Shown: positions 22,890-62,600, numbered from the stretch's first letter. The stretch is DNA of 64,000 nt from Alitta virens (GCA_932294295.1 OW028580.1:39310336-39374335), one strand, 5' to 3'. Notes: generated by a model not told the origin, from the letters alone. A program made the numbers and translations.

Positions 22890-23407
22890 ATAAAATATAG
22901 GCTATTGACAACATTATGAAATGGGTGCCTAATATAGGTAATTGTGGCCATCAAAAAATAATAATATCGCGATTGCTCTTTACGAAAGCATTTATCTATC
23001 ACTGACGCATTTTCGTGTTAATTTCCCCACTCGTCGCATCAAACTAGGCACATGTACATTTTACAGACAAAAGCTTTTTCAATTCAAGTTACTCGCTAGG
23101 TTTAAGACATATATCTACTGACCGTAGATAATTAACGTACTTTAAAATTAGAACTTTAGAAGCAGCTGAGTTGAAAACAAAGTAAACAACCTGGTTTTGA
23201 ATTACTTAAGGCGTAAAAACTGCCGCTATATGAAGTGCAGTGTTAACTATAACTACTGCGATAACGCAGCTAATTTTTATTGCTTATTCGTAAAATATTC
23301 ATCATTAATTAATGTGATATATTTAGTGGCAAGTTACTATCTTGAAGATAGTATTGTGTGTATTGAGTACATCACTTTGTCAGCGAAAGATTTTACTGGC
23401 TGATTGA

Positions 23408-23548
23408 CCCAGATAGCATTCCAAATCGAAACGACATCGAAATGACATCGGCGCGACATCGACACTATGTAGGCGATGTTGATATGATGTTGTAACGACT
23501 GTGGCCTACATCGAAATGATGCTGGGCCGATTTGGAATGCTATCTGGG
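23408..23548. mobile_element. Palindromic foldback element, copy C (141 bp)
   Basis: It has the same ends as copies A and B (CCCAGATAGCATTCCAAATC and its inverse) with a longer interior containing repeated CGACATCG and ATCGAAATGA words. It is 22 bp longer than copies A and B. Confidence 0.75.
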
Positions 23549-23985
23549 GAAGAACTGGAATTTTTAGAATTCTAAATCATCTATAGCTAATATTATGGAG
23601 AACACTGGCCATCATGCTTATACATTCATGTGCAATCATACAGAACAATTGGCCATGCTCTAGTGTAGGTTATTTTCTCTCTCAGTTTTCAACAATTATA
23701 TGCTAGATTCAATGACTTAATATTTCATCTTTCAAAAAGGTTGGTTTCAAAATGTTTCGGACAAATTTAGATTAAAATTGCTACATATATTTCAGGTCAT
23801 GTATACATAAAATACATGTATTTCAGAAATGAACTTTCATACTAGATTTATGACTGTTTACATTTCAATAAGCTCCCATATATATGGCAATTAACGCAAT
23901 GTCACAGCATTTACCAAGTTTTGTTGTGATCACGTCCCAAGTCCATAAGGCAGTTTTCCAGACTCGTATGAAAAATCCCAATATA

Positions 23986-24345
23986 TATTATTATCGTTGT
24001 AATAATTACGTAGAATCTCTTTACAATTTCCATTTGATTCTGAGAACATGATGTCACAGTTGTGTTTGCATAAATTTCATGCTTCATTTTCTAAAGAAAT
24101 AAAACAATACTCAAGCCAAGCAAGATAGCATTGTAAATGCCTATCAGACGCAATGAAGCTTTCAAACATTTTAGCAGTTAACTGTTTGATTAAATCCAGT
24201 ATAAACGTTGCTGTTTCTTATCTACAACAGTAATGAAGATTACATCATTGACCAATCAGTGGCTGTAAAACCCTCTCAATGTTACGGCAGTAGAAGAAAA
24301 GTCTAAAAGACGATTCTACATATTAATTATTACAACGATAATAAT
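23986..24345. mobile_element. 360-bp inverted-repeat element (MITE-like)
   Basis: Ends ATTATTATCGTTGTAATAAT and its inverse enclose about 310 bp. The match extends inward to GTAGAATC. There is no coding potential. It may lie in the NT5C2 3' UTR, depending on where that transcript ends. Confidence 0.6.
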
Positions 24346-24581
24346 AATTTTTAACAAACATAAACTATAACACTCAGTGCATCAATAGATAATCCAGGAA
24401 AAATCTTGGATTTGCTTATTTTTACATTTTTCCTTTAACTTCTCTTGAGTTTTCACAACCAAATCGTAACGTCAACATCTGAAGACCAATACCACAAGTA
24501 ACTGAGGTAAGTTAATTGACGCTAAATGCATTTTATATTTTGACAGTTGAATTTTGACACGAGGCTATGGTTCCTATTAAA

Positions 24582-51144
<26,563 letters not shown>

Positions 51145-52390
51145 GGTAACGTTCGATTGTTTACGTCCGCAAGCAGCTCTGCAAAAGGAATGTTCCAAAC
51201 CTCAGTTACAGAAAGCTCTACAAAAGCCTTCAAAAGCCTTCAAAAAAATAAAATCAAACTAAAAAAGATTTTTCTTAAATGGGGAACACCAGCCAAGCCA
51301 CCAAACTGGAAATAGCAAAATTTTAAAGAACTTACAATGAACAACTTTATAAATGGATGTATGAGTCAGAGGCAGGTTTAAAATATCAACAAGAAAACAC
51401 AACCATTTCTGACACCAGAAGTATCAATTCCGGTTGATGTTGGACAAAATATTTAATGTCAACACTTTAAATTCCACCCGGAAGCCATGCGTTCCTAAGC
51501 ATGTGTTCCTAAGCGAACAGTTATTCGCTTTACAATTTAATTCAGTTAATTTAGAGGACCTTGGTTCGATTCCATGGCGAGATAGTTTGGATTTATTTTA
51601 TTTATAAATATATTTAATCCGGATGACTCATTCTTACAAAAGTTTTCCATGTGGCCCAGGATTTAGGTACAATGGAAATACACTGTTTAGCCCTTGAACA
51701 ATTTTTTGACAATTTCTAAAGCACTCTATATTACAATATCTGTGTTAAATACTTAATTGTTTATTATATCATACCTAACTAGTTGCTAAACAAGAGAAAA
51801 AACACACACAAATTATGGAATCTATGAAATAGTTCCTATATCTACAGCGAATTGAATTTTTGTTTTGACATATCTTAATAGAAAGCATCTCTACATAAAG
51901 GACACCTCACTATTAAGACCACTATACAATGATATGAATAGAGTGAAACATCGGTAACTAATTTCTTCTTTTCGCAATATAGTCTTTTTAAGTTATTATT
52001 GATTTTGGCTAAAATACAATGGTAATCCCACAACCCCCAACATGTGGCAAAATATTAAAATAACATTGAATCATGGCAGTTGAAAACATGACATCATGTT
52101 TGTTTCGGATGAAACCATTTCCAGGCCAGTGCAAATTCTAATCCTGGCTTCAAGGTGTTTGCAGCTTCATGGCATAGCAAGCCCCAGAAATAGACTAAAG
52201 TTCATCAAGTGGAATTATGCTCAGCGCCAGCGGAAAATGGGTCAAAATATGAAATTGGTGAAGAGTACAACATTAGGTTTTGTGGGATGAGGAAAAAATA
52301 TAATTTTAACAATATGTAATTTTTCCGTTGCCCAAAACTTTGTTCGACAACACACCATCCGCCAATGCTTTTGTATATTCTTCACATTGT

Positions 52391-52880
52391 ACAACATACA
52401 CAACAATCATCCCACATACACTGCAGCCATCCAACATACACCAGTCATCCAACATACTCTGCAATAATCCAACATATACCAGAGTCAAAATACACAGCAG
52501 CCATCCAACATACTCTGCAATCATCCAACATACACCAGTCATCCAACATACACAGCAGTCATCCAACATACACAGCAGTCATCCAACATACACAGCAGTC
52601 ATCCAACATACACAACAATCATCCAACATACTCCAGTCACCAACATACACAACAATCATCAACATACACAGCAGTCATCCAACATACACCAGTCATCCAA
52701 CATACACAACAATCATCCAACAAACACAGCAGTCATCCAACATACACCAGTCATCCAACTTACACAACAATCATCCAACATACACAGCAGTCATCCAACA
52801 TACACCAGTCATCCAACATACACATCAGTCATCCAACATACACAGCAGCCATCCAAAATACTCTGCTGCTGTACAACATA
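52391..52880. repeat. 20-bp minisatellite (ATCCAACATACACAGCAGTC)
   Basis: About 24 copies of ATCCAACATACACAGCAGTC and shorter variants (CATCCAACATACACCAGT, ACACAACAATC). Two plus-strand frames stay open for about 200 codons because the unit lacks stops in them; the peptide is a low-complexity HPTYTAVIQHT repeat and is not taken as a gene. Confidence 0.92.
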
Positions 52881-52949
52881 CACCCATGCTGGTTGACAAT
52901 GCAGCATTCGGATTGGCTCACAGCAGCTGAGTGGAGCAAATATACAAAT

Positions 52950-53240
52950 TGTGGATGACAAGGTGTCCAATATAGAGTTTATTGGATGAAGAGAAGCTAC
53001 TATAATATATACGAATCCAATAAAACTTTATTTTGGACGACTTTCCATCCACAATTTGTTATATTGGCCAATGAATTAAAATTTATCTGAAGTTACACGA
53101 AAAGCCCAGAATCCTCTGATGGACAGTCCCATCATAAGGGATCCAGTATAACCTTTTTTGTCAAATATAACCTTTTCCATCCAATATAACAATATATTGG
53201 ACAGTCACATGGCATGAATGAAGAGATCTGATTGGACAAA
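52950..53240. repeat. Degenerate TCCAATATA / TATTGGA repeat region
   Basis: Several direct and inverted copies of TGTCCAATATAGAGTTTATTG and ATCCAATATAAC-like words, related to 9355-9420. Possibly a decayed DNA element; ends not defined. Confidence 0.35.
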
Positions 53241-53339
53241 CACACTTCATTGGATAATATATACAAGTACAAATAGAGGTGGCAGATAGATAACTTATGC
53301 ATCTATCATCTTTTTCATTCAAATAGATAAATTGATTAG

Positions 53340-53535
53340 ATATTTAGATATATAGATAGATAGATAGATGGATTAGATCGATAGACAGATAGAAAGATAG
53401 ATTAGATAGATAGACAGATAGATAGATTAGATGGATAGATTTAAAGATGGATAGATATATAAATAGATTAGATAGATAGACAGACAGATAGATAGATTAG
53501 ATAGACAGATAGATTAGATAGACAGATAGATAGAT
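53340..53535. repeat. (TAGA)n microsatellite with GATTAGA variants
   Basis: Imperfect TAGA runs interrupted by CAGA and GGATTAGA words. Confidence 0.93.
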
Positions 53536-54839
53536 ATTACAAACTAGACAGCCGATTGCACACCATACCTTTGTAAATTTAAAGATAATGGGTCAAAATA
53601 GCACTTTGCATTTGAGCAATAGCAAACCGTCATACCTGAAGTTATTATTGAGAAATAATATCCCTCTAAATGAAAACTATTTCCTGTAATTCTGTTATCT
53701 AGTCCAATCAAAAGATCCCACAATAGAGCTTGTCCAAGTAGCTAGTTCTATGATCTGCTAATATCAAGTGCATATAACTTACTTAATGATAACAAATTAT
53801 GATATGTTGAGACTTTATCTTACTCAAGTATAGAACAACGTGCAATTTAAATATAGGTTAAGGCTGCTATCCTCGCTCTAAAATGGTAAATATTGACTTG
53901 ACCTACTTAAGATATTGATTTGACCTAGTTAAGTTATTGATCTGACCTAGTTAAGTGTTATACATAATATATGCAAGAAATTCAATTTATTTTTAAATTT
54001 AAAAAGAAATATGTATACTATTTCTCAACTATAAGTAGTGAATGATCTGTGTTAAACTTATTTATGTTGCTTAAAACTAGTCAAAGCTGATTCAGGAAAA
54101 GCAATATATCACAGAGAAATATTGCTGAGTAGATGCATTCTGCATGTTAGAGCATTGCTGTAAATAACAAATCACTGTAAAATAACATATCTATACCAAT
54201 GACTTAATTGTATTATTTAGCATACAAATATAGCAATTGTTTAATCATTAATCAACCATTTTATACATTGGGCCTTCCAATTAGCTATAACAATGCACAT
54301 AATCTATAAATATGTGTAAGTCAATTAGATTCTATGAACTGGCAAATTATGATTATTGAATAACCAATTAAAGGCTATTGTATTCACATTACCTCTATTG
54401 AATGGTTTAACATAAATGAATGAACAGATATTCCACAATAGATCACACAAGAGCAATCAGCTGATTGGAACATGATCAACAGTGGATCAGCTGTGAGCTT
54501 TAAGTTTAGCTTCACATACTGTTTGGAAATGGCAGCCATTTTGAACACTTACGCAAGAGTTGTGAGATAGAAAATCCTCAGTTATTAAATAAATATATCC
54601 AATTCATAATCATAAAGCTGTGGCCATTTGAACTATGGTAATAATCTATATATTAGGAAGGTCAAGAGTTCATTAGCCATGTAATGATTGCAATGCTAAG
54701 CATGGAATATAGCTACATGTTCAATGGGAAAAAGACTGTATTTACATCAGACACAAGTGTGCATACTTGCATAACACATAATAAAGGTGATTATGCAATA
54801 CAATTAGCAGCTACATGGTATTTCATGCTTATAACTTAC

Positions 54840-54924
54840 CTGAGTTACACGTAAATGTAGTCTAGACTGGCTTGTTCTCAGGGTTAACATGAGTTGCAGC
54901 ACATAGATGCTGTTGCTGCTGCTG

Positions 54925-54957
<33 letters not shown>

Positions 54958-55210
54958 TAGGAGTGATGCTAATGCACCTATGATCTCTACTCTATACACT
55001 AGCTTGGATCACCGAGTGTAGATCACAGTGCAGCTTTTTGAACACCTATCATCGGTCATGGACACATATGATGTTATGATGACCAGCAGTATCAGCAGCA
55101 GCTAGCATCACAAAGTGATGCGGCAGCAGCCAGGATGCTGGATTCAAATCGATAATCAGGATCTATCGAGAACTGAGTCTTAAATCGCATCCTTTTTGCC
55201 AAGGCTGCTT
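54840..55210 (-). other. Candidate 5' non-coding leader exon of NT5C2 with CAG repeat
   Basis: A near-perfect minus-strand donor CTCAG|GTAAGTTAT lies at 54839/54840. The sequence upstream on that strand is GC-richer and carries a (CAG)n/(TAG)n tract. Joining it to the acceptor at 51179 puts TAA-CTC-AGA in frame before exon 1a's ATG. I infer a leader exon; its 5' end is unknown and there is no RNA support. Confidence 0.35.
54909..54957. repeat. CTG/CAG trinucleotide repeat
   Basis: A run of CTG triplets interrupted by three CTA triplets; on the minus strand it is (CAG)7 (TAG)3 (CAG)n. It lies in the candidate NT5C2 leader exon. Confidence 0.9.
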
Positions 55211-55969
55211 GCTGTGCTAATGTGGATACTGTGTACAGGGGGTCTTCAGTTAAGATCACTTAATGTCAAGGTCATTTCAATGCCTAATCTTGTTCTTGGC
55301 AAACAATTGATTATAAATAAGTTGATAACAATTGAAGTTTATTAACAAAAAGCGATTATAACAATAAATAAATATAATGTATTTATTGAACATGTTCATA
55401 ATGGTAGCACTATCAGCTGGAGGTGTATCTCTTTGAGGCCCTTGGAATTTATATAAAATAATAAATAAATAATGTACCATAAATACAAAATAAAACTTAG
55501 GAAAGTTTCAGAATTAAGACCAAACTCAATATATAGTCGTATTAAATGACTCCATGGAGTAGTCCTGTACTTGATAGGTACTTTCCCCTGTATTTTGACT
55601 AGACACACATGTTTGCAAAATGATATCAAAACGTAATCCGAGTATTAGTATATTATATATATATATATATGCTTTTATTGACACAGTAATATAATACATG
55701 ATACATTTGTCAAAAACAACAGATAAAAAAACGTGTACTAAGTCTACTTCTACTCACTATTTCTATAATCAATATATATATACATGGTATAAAAAGTTAA
55801 AGGTATACATTATCAATGGATTATCTATACATCCATGGCCCCAGTATATTGAATATATTATATGCTATAATTATCAATCATCCGGGTTTGAGAGCTGACC
55901 ACACTATATTAATGTTAGACTCACAGAACTATAACATGTTGTGTAGCTTTGCAACACTCAGACTTATAT

Positions 55970-56215
55970 TACCAGCTACCAGAGGTAAACGTAATAATGA
56001 GATGACACGGCTCAGAGTCAAATTACCCAATGGGCGGGGTCTTTTAGTTGCCACAGTATAGACACCGAATACAAGGCACCACAAGTTACCATGCGATCAA
56101 AATCCAGGCTCTGGCGATGTAGCTCAAGAAGAGAGCCTGGGCTGATCTGAGCCAGAAGACCAGAACTGAACTTGGGTCCTTGATTAGCTGACTGTCACCT
56201 TACCAACTTGGCCAT
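55970..56215 (-). mobile_element. tRNA-derived SINE, SINE-B family, diverged copy
   Basis: The minus strand has GGATGGCCAAGTTGGTAAGG (A-box region) and GACCCAAGTTCAGTTCTGG (B-box region). The body has TTTGACTCTGAGCCGTGTCA and CTCATTATTACGTTTACC, matching the body of 47885-48150. It is more diverged than the other copies. Confidence 0.55.
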
Positions 56216-59200
56216 CCATGCAGCTGCATTTATGGAGTACCCACTATTCCACGAGAAAATTGACCCAAACAACAGTTACTGTCTTTATCCTTGGCAAGAC
56301 ACATAATTTAGCAAAGCAGATATAAGAGAAAGGGGGGGGGGGGGAGGGGGATGTTTCCATACAAAAATGGCAATAAGAACTTAATAATTATCATTTTATC
56401 AAATTTAGTCAGATCATCTTTAGCATCAGGTAGAGTATCTGATTTTAGTCCCAGTGCTATTTAAATGGACTTGGAACTTCGAAGAAATTCAACGATACAG
56501 ATATTCAACTGAATTGAAAAAAAATTATGACAAAGAAATCTTAGCAAAAGTAAGAAATATGCTACTGAAAACTTAATAAATTATCCATTCTTCCCAACGC
56601 CATTTCCCCTACATTTCTCACATGTAATGGCAAAGAAACTCTGCTGCCAATGTACTAAATCCTGTACCAGGGCCCTGTACAGTGTGCAGATTCTATAGAC
56701 ACCCACAGGAACCCACAAAACTGCAGTGTACTAAGGATAAAAGAGAACACACAGGAATCACGTCAAAAGGGCCATAGATCGAAGCGGCCAATAGCCCTGG
56801 GGATAAGTCAATAGGTCCAATTTCTATGCCAAAAGGGCCTCACGCTGCGCAGCAAGTGAGCTGGCTATGCTGTGCTCTTGATGGGCTTCCTGGGTCTATT
56901 AAGTACAGTTATACTCCACCTAGATAGTTTTCCTTTTGTTCTGAGTGGAATATAACCAACGAAAATGTTAGTCAACTCCCTCCTGAGTGCAAACTGCACT
57001 TTCATTGCCTAATAATAGCAGTTTAACAAATCAAATGATCAAACTAGTAAATATGCCTAATAAGTTAGTTATATCCCTCATAGTCGGGAGTTAACCAACA
57101 TATTTGTTGGTTATATCCCTCTGACGAATATAACCAATAAAAATCTTAGTTAAACCCCTACTATTGTACTGGGGATATAACTATTTGAAATGATAATATT
57201 TCCATTTTTATTTTGATAGGTTGCAATGGTGAGGTGTTCGTAAAACCGAGTTCCACTGTATTGGGGTGGGGGTTTCACCCGATTGATCAGATACTATCTG
57301 AGCTTTGTTTAGTAACATTGTTTACTTAGTGCACAGCATTATCAGCAGGTGGAGCTATTGTAGACCAGGTGGAATGTCCAGCAGGTCACATGACCTTGTG
57401 TACGAAGTTATTTCGCACCTTCGGCTTTGAAATACTAGTATATTTTTTTTAATCAATAAATGCAATGGTGTACTGTTATTATTCTGGCAATTGCACACTA
57501 GACATTTTTATGATCTGACGTAACATTAGTGTTATAAACAATTCTGTTAAGGACACTTAATTAAGGCTATCCTTAATAGTCATCATTATATTTTTATTCA
57601 TATGAATTAAATTATGATTAATTTGGTGTAAAACATTAAATCAATTTTGAATTAAAACATGTGTAGGTTTATACATGACAATAATACGTATGTGAATTTA
57701 CCAATTTCATATTTTACAATAAAAACATTGTTACAGACCAGTTTTTTTTCTGCAGTTCAACCAAATATGAATCAGCATTTGTTATGATATTTATATACCA
57801 CATTTCATACATAAACAATGCCAAATCCGATTCATAATGACTAATATAATCCTCAGTCATATAGTGCATGACTTGGTGTTTAAATGATGTAGCTTTTATC
57901 ATATTTATGGGGGAAAAATAGCAGCTGAAACCAGAATGAATAGGATGGATTTTCAAATGCAACATGTTGTGTTGTTTATTTCAAACATAGTGTACCCGAT
58001 GCATCAAATTCATTTCAGGTCAAGCCTTGCTATAGGCTGGACACAGGTGGCTAGGACATCGCAAAAATACAATGTATTTTCATTGATCAATAAGCAGAGG
58101 TCATACATGATCATTACATGTGGAATTTACCATTATTTATAATTGCTTATACCATGATCCAACACAGATCATTGATAACCATGATCTAAGCATATGGAGG
58201 ATATTAATGGATCCTCAGCAGCTGCATAGCATCGTTTAAATTTAGATCAAACGAGATCAAACATTGACATCGAGAGAGTATAGGTGAGTGTTATGGCTTT
58301 CGTACACCTACCAGACATATTAGTATGATATATTTACTTAAATTTTAATCTGAATTTTGCATCCATAAAAGCTCATTTATTTGAGGGAATTCTGACCCAA
58401 AATGCCTAAAGTTAGTTAAATATAACATTAGTTAGTCAAATATAACATTGACTATACAATTTAGTCAGAACGACTATCACTAGGTACAGGATGAACTCAT
58501 TTATACAACCTTTTGTTTACTCTTACAAAGGTTGAAGGTTACGAACGAATTGGGTTTGCAAATTCTTGCCAAAATGTGTTAATATTCAGTGCATATATTT
58601 CAAAATAGGGAAACAAAAGATACGAAGTGAAAATATAATTAGTCAACAAGAAATATCGATCATTTTCAGCAAGGTTTGGGTTATTACTACTAATTAATGC
58701 TTAAATTTTCCTGACTCCTTCCTTTCCCTTTATATCAATTAATGGCTGTAAATGGTACCAGTGTACCCAGCCTAAATCTTTATTGAAAAACTTTTCTTAC
58801 TTTGGAATTGTCCATATCTATCTAGTCATCATGTGAGTGACATTTATCAAATAAATCTATTAGATGAACTCAGTTTCTACAAGTAGGTGTAATGTGCAAT
58901 ATCCAGTTCTTCTTATGATGTTCTTTTTCTACTTCTTATCAGCTACTCCAATTTAATTCAGTTGTTTTAACTTTTATGGTGGTCATGTGTGAGTGGCGCT
59001 TCAATATTGCCTTGTGAGACCACCAATCATATATAGATACATATTTACATATATTTCCAAAGAAATGACAATATCCTTTTTCTCTATATATGGTGAACAA
59101 ACACTTGAACTTGACTTGAACTTATTAAAGGCTACTCAGGACCATGTATTATCAGTTATAAAATAAAAATGAGTTCAGCTATGATCCCTTATATATACTT

Positions 59201-59679
59201 TCTAGCCTGCACTTCACAAATCTTATTACAAATGTAATTATCATTATGATTATGGTTGCCATGGTAAAATAACCGTATAAGCTTGCACACGTTCATGAAT
59301 GTAATTTGATGTCCAATAGTTGCATGGTGAATGTAGGATATATGAAGTAAATTGCTTTAGTAGTTTTATTTGCTCTGTCATTATTTGTTTATCACATTCA
59401 AATTCATGCACTGTTTGCAACAACACCCATATGTACTAAAGGCACAAGCAATCAACATTGAACAAAGTACTGCTCATAAAATGCTCAATATAGCTATCTT
59501 GAGCTACATACAACTACATATAGAATGTAGAAATGTAGAAATAATTTATTAGCCAAAATATTTGGAATACATTTTTTTTGCCTTGAGGCTAGAACAAGCC
59601 GAACCAAGCCATACCTAGCTATAGATATACTCTAGGATAAAAAGAAACCCCAAATCAACAGAAGCACCATGGTAGACCT
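56216..59679. other. Intergenic sequence, no gene seen
   Basis: AT-rich. A G tract lies at about 56331-56350. Words such as TATAACCAACGAAAATGTTAG and TATAACCAATAAAAATCTTAG repeat around 56940-57170. No supported exon. Confidence 0.4.
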
Positions 59680-60418
59680 CAGGGGCGTGGATTTCTCCGG
59701 AGGGGGGGGGGGGGGTGCAGGCCTACTTAGTCTTACCGTGACTTTCCCTCGTTTGCACTCGTGGCGGCAGTTAATTTTTAATATATTTTTCATAATTTAT
59801 TCGCACACCTACATGTAAGTGGCATAGAAGTATATACAGTAAAAAAAAACACAAATAAGATAAGATTAATTAAAAACAGTTTGTGAAAGAAAATTGTAAG
59901 AACAAATTACAGTATTAAAATCACTGGCTTATGAGACACAGTGTCTCCATAATGAGCACCACTTCACCATAACCTAACATACATTCCATCTGTCCATCAC
60001 ATATGGCTAATAATTCTAACCAAGTGTCAATATGCACCTGATCCTAATTAACCAATTCATCTATCAACCATTGCTTCTCATTTAGATCTATACCCGTTAT
60101 ATCAGTGACATTGTATCTATGGACTAACTCTCTGATGTGTTGTCAAATGCGCAGACACTTGTCAAGAGGTGAAGTAATGGACTCTAACTATTTTTACGGA
60201 TAAACTTGTGCTGATAGAGAATATGTGATATAAACTTTAAAATTGTTTAACAAAGCACAATTGTTCCAAAACATCAGTCACTTTAAGTGTGTAAAAAAAT
60301 TGTAATTTTCATTTGTAGAATTTCAAGGGGGGATGATTGCATTGATCATCCCCCCTTCACAAAATGTGGGGGGTATATATTCCCCCACCCCCCCCCCCCC
60401 TGTGTATCGACGCCCCTG
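59680..60418. mobile_element. Non-autonomous element with CAGGGGCGT ends, 739 bp
   Basis: The left end CAGGGGCGTGGATTTC and inverted right end CAGGGGCGTCGATACAC are flanked by 8-bp sequences GTAGACCT (59672-59679) and GTTGACCT (60419-60426), a one-mismatch target duplication. A G tract near the left end faces a C tract near the right end, so single strands could pair. No transposase. Confidence 0.78.
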
Positions 60419-61057
60419 GTTGACCTACAGTACTACACATTTTTAACGAAAAAAAAGCATTATTATGTATGTACACTGTACAGTTAATTTTTCTCCATTT
60501 TTTTCTTCTTCATCATATGAATAACCTTAACATCATTTGTTGGATGCGGCACACATATTGTCAGAAATTATGTATTTCAAAGTATTTGATGACAGTATAA
60601 AAGCTCTTTTATACTATATACAGAAAATCATCTAAAAGATGTCTAAAAACTCAAACAAAGCTAAGGCATAAAAATCTACATACAGTATAGTTGTCAAAAA
60701 TACATTTTACATTTTTCAAGACGGTATATATTTTTTAAAGGCACACACTTCAATAGTAGCCATGTAAAATATCTGTAAGGCTCAAAACGGGAACAAAGTT
60801 TTAGCATTGATTCTGAGGCTTGTGTATTGTGTTTTAAGCTGGCACAATTTGAAGCAGAGAATCCCTGAGAAATCCATAGCGTGTTGGCTATGTCACATTT
60901 CACTTGGCTGGAACACAGAAATCGAATAATACGCAGAAAATTGATCTGAAGACAACAAAAGCTTGTGATGGCATGTGCACAGGGGCAGTGCAGCCAGCAT
61001 GGATGCCTCAGCGGTAATGGGTCTCCTAGCTTTCCTCTAAAAGATCTGTCCTGTAGG
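60419..61057. other. Intergenic sequence, no gene seen
   Basis: No repeat or exon recognised. Confidence 0.4.
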
Positions 61058-61397
61058 CAGGGTTGGTAAAAATTATGATTAAAAAAATATCAGATTTTCT
61101 TTATCTAAATCGGATTTTAAAATTAAAATCTTTTTTTTTTTTTTTAATTATGCAATTAGGGCTCAAGCACTGTCTTGCAAAAATTAACATAAGTTATATT
61201 TATTTAACAATTTAAATTTTTTAAATAAATCAACAAAAATCAGGTTTTATTGAAATAAATCATGTTTGGAGTCGTAAAAATTTAGTTTTCAACTGAATAG
61301 GCTTCTTAAATAAAAAAGAAGTAAAACAATTGTGGATTTTTTTAGCTTCCCCCCCCCCCCCCCTGATTTTAATCATGATTTAAATCTGCCAACTCTG
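61058..61397. mobile_element. hAT-like element with CAGGGTTGG ends, 340 bp
   Basis: The left end CAGGGTTGGTAAAAATTATG and inverted right end CAGAGTTGGCAGATTTAAAT match. Flanks CCTGTAGG and CATGTAGA share 6 of 8 bases as a decayed target duplication. It is related to the fragment at 27650-27889 through TTTAAATCATGATT and GCAATTAGGGC. Confidence 0.6.
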
Positions 61398-61749
61398 CAT
61401 GTAGATGGCATCTACAATGTATTGCTGAGCATGCATTCAAGAAATATGATTTTAGATTAAATTAGATAACACTTGTAATAAACTGTATGATTAAATTATA
61501 TTCAATATATTGAGCATACACATACTAACATAAGTAGAAGTACTTTTCCACGATCAATATCCCATTCCCAAGGATTCTTTACTCAAGGCTACATTGCAGG
61601 CTGGCGGACAGGGTAGTTGCTATTAGTGATCAATGCATAGTGTCTATGCACAAGCATGCAAAAAGCACCACCCATGAGGTAAATGAGAAAAATTACATGA
61701 AATTTAATCTTATGTCTCATATAATCGAGTCATATTAATAACGAGCCAA

Positions 61750-62600
61750 AGGTGATGTTTAATATAGCGTGCGCGCGGACGTAATCGGCAGCACAACACA
61801 ATCTATGGGATCCACGTTTTCTTCTGAAAGGCGGCGCTACGATCCGGTGCAAAGCACCGGCCTTTCTGATAACCGATTTGCCGCTCCCCTTAAATCGGGG
61901 AGGGAAATGCTTCCGCGCGTCGTCTGCACACAAAGTAGTGCGATTACTACGCCTTATTTCTTTCTTCCAAGAAGCCACTCGCTGTGAAACTGGTTCAGAC
62001 GACTTATTTTGACTTTAACTCTACTAACGTTATGAAATTGAACAACTTTACTGTGGAATTTCACCAACTGCAGAAGGTACTATTTTCGTAAATGGCACTG
62101 AACAAACGTTGTAATGGCGATGCGACGCTTATTCAACAATCTATTTTTTACGTTATCCCTTGATGCTTTGCATGAGTTCTCAGAAAGACCTGTGCTCACC
62201 GGACAAGCGCCGTCTTTCGGCAGACATTGTAGGATCCGCAATCATTGCTTTTTGCCGCCGCCGCCAGACTACCTGCTTTCTCCTGCCTCTATCTCGCTTA
62301 ATATTTGGTCAATTTTCGATCCGAAAACAGTCACAGAATCCTTGTTAAATATACTATACAATGGACTACCACTCTGTTACATAAGACCACTTCTTAAAGT
62401 TGTGAATGGGGCGATGCTCTTCATGACGCTTGCCATGAACCCGCTTCTCTGCTTTTTCCTATTCGTAGCTCGCTTAATATTTGGTTTATTTTCGAATACA
62501 ACAAACGAAAGCTTAAGAGTTATACTTTACGACGAGATTATACATTTTAATGTAAGCAGGATCTGTGTTACATCAGATTTGGCATTTTTCTGAAATCTAA
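61750..62600. other. GC-richer island of unknown nature
   Basis: The base composition differs from the surroundings, with many CpG (GCGTGCGCGCGGACG). It has a perfect hairpin CCGGTGCAAAGCACCGG (61835-61870 region) and another CTCCCCTTAAATCGGGGAG. Frames of 72, 82 and 159 codons overlap on both strands (61769-61987 plus, 61730-61978 minus, 62114-62593 plus), none with a recognisable domain. A segment with CTCGCTTAATATTTGGT occurs twice (about 62290 and 62470) in different frames, which argues against simple coding. It could be a promoter/first-exon region, a CpG island or an unknown element. Confidence 0.4.

Larger units (their letters stand above)
21941..24581. other. Tail-to-tail intergenic / 3' UTR region
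   Basis: It lies between the EF-hand stop and the NT5C2 stop. It contains the EF-hand poly(A) signal, a CRE hairpin (22823), palindromic element copy C (23408), a MITE (23986) and several minus-strand AATAAA words (22211, 22646, 23276) that could end the NT5C2 transcript. No coding exon is seen. Confidence 0.6.

Noticed and set aside
51145..51198. Longer NT5C2 N-terminus starting at 51198 (MEHSFCRAACG)
   Set aside because: This would read through an acceptor-like TTTTGCAG; the ATG at 51144 has a perfect Kozak context and, with the candidate leader exon, an in-frame stop upstream.
52328..52958. Two overlapping plus-strand frames of about 200 codons
   Set aside because: They follow the 20-bp minisatellite and give low-complexity HPTYTAVIQHT peptides in two frames at once.
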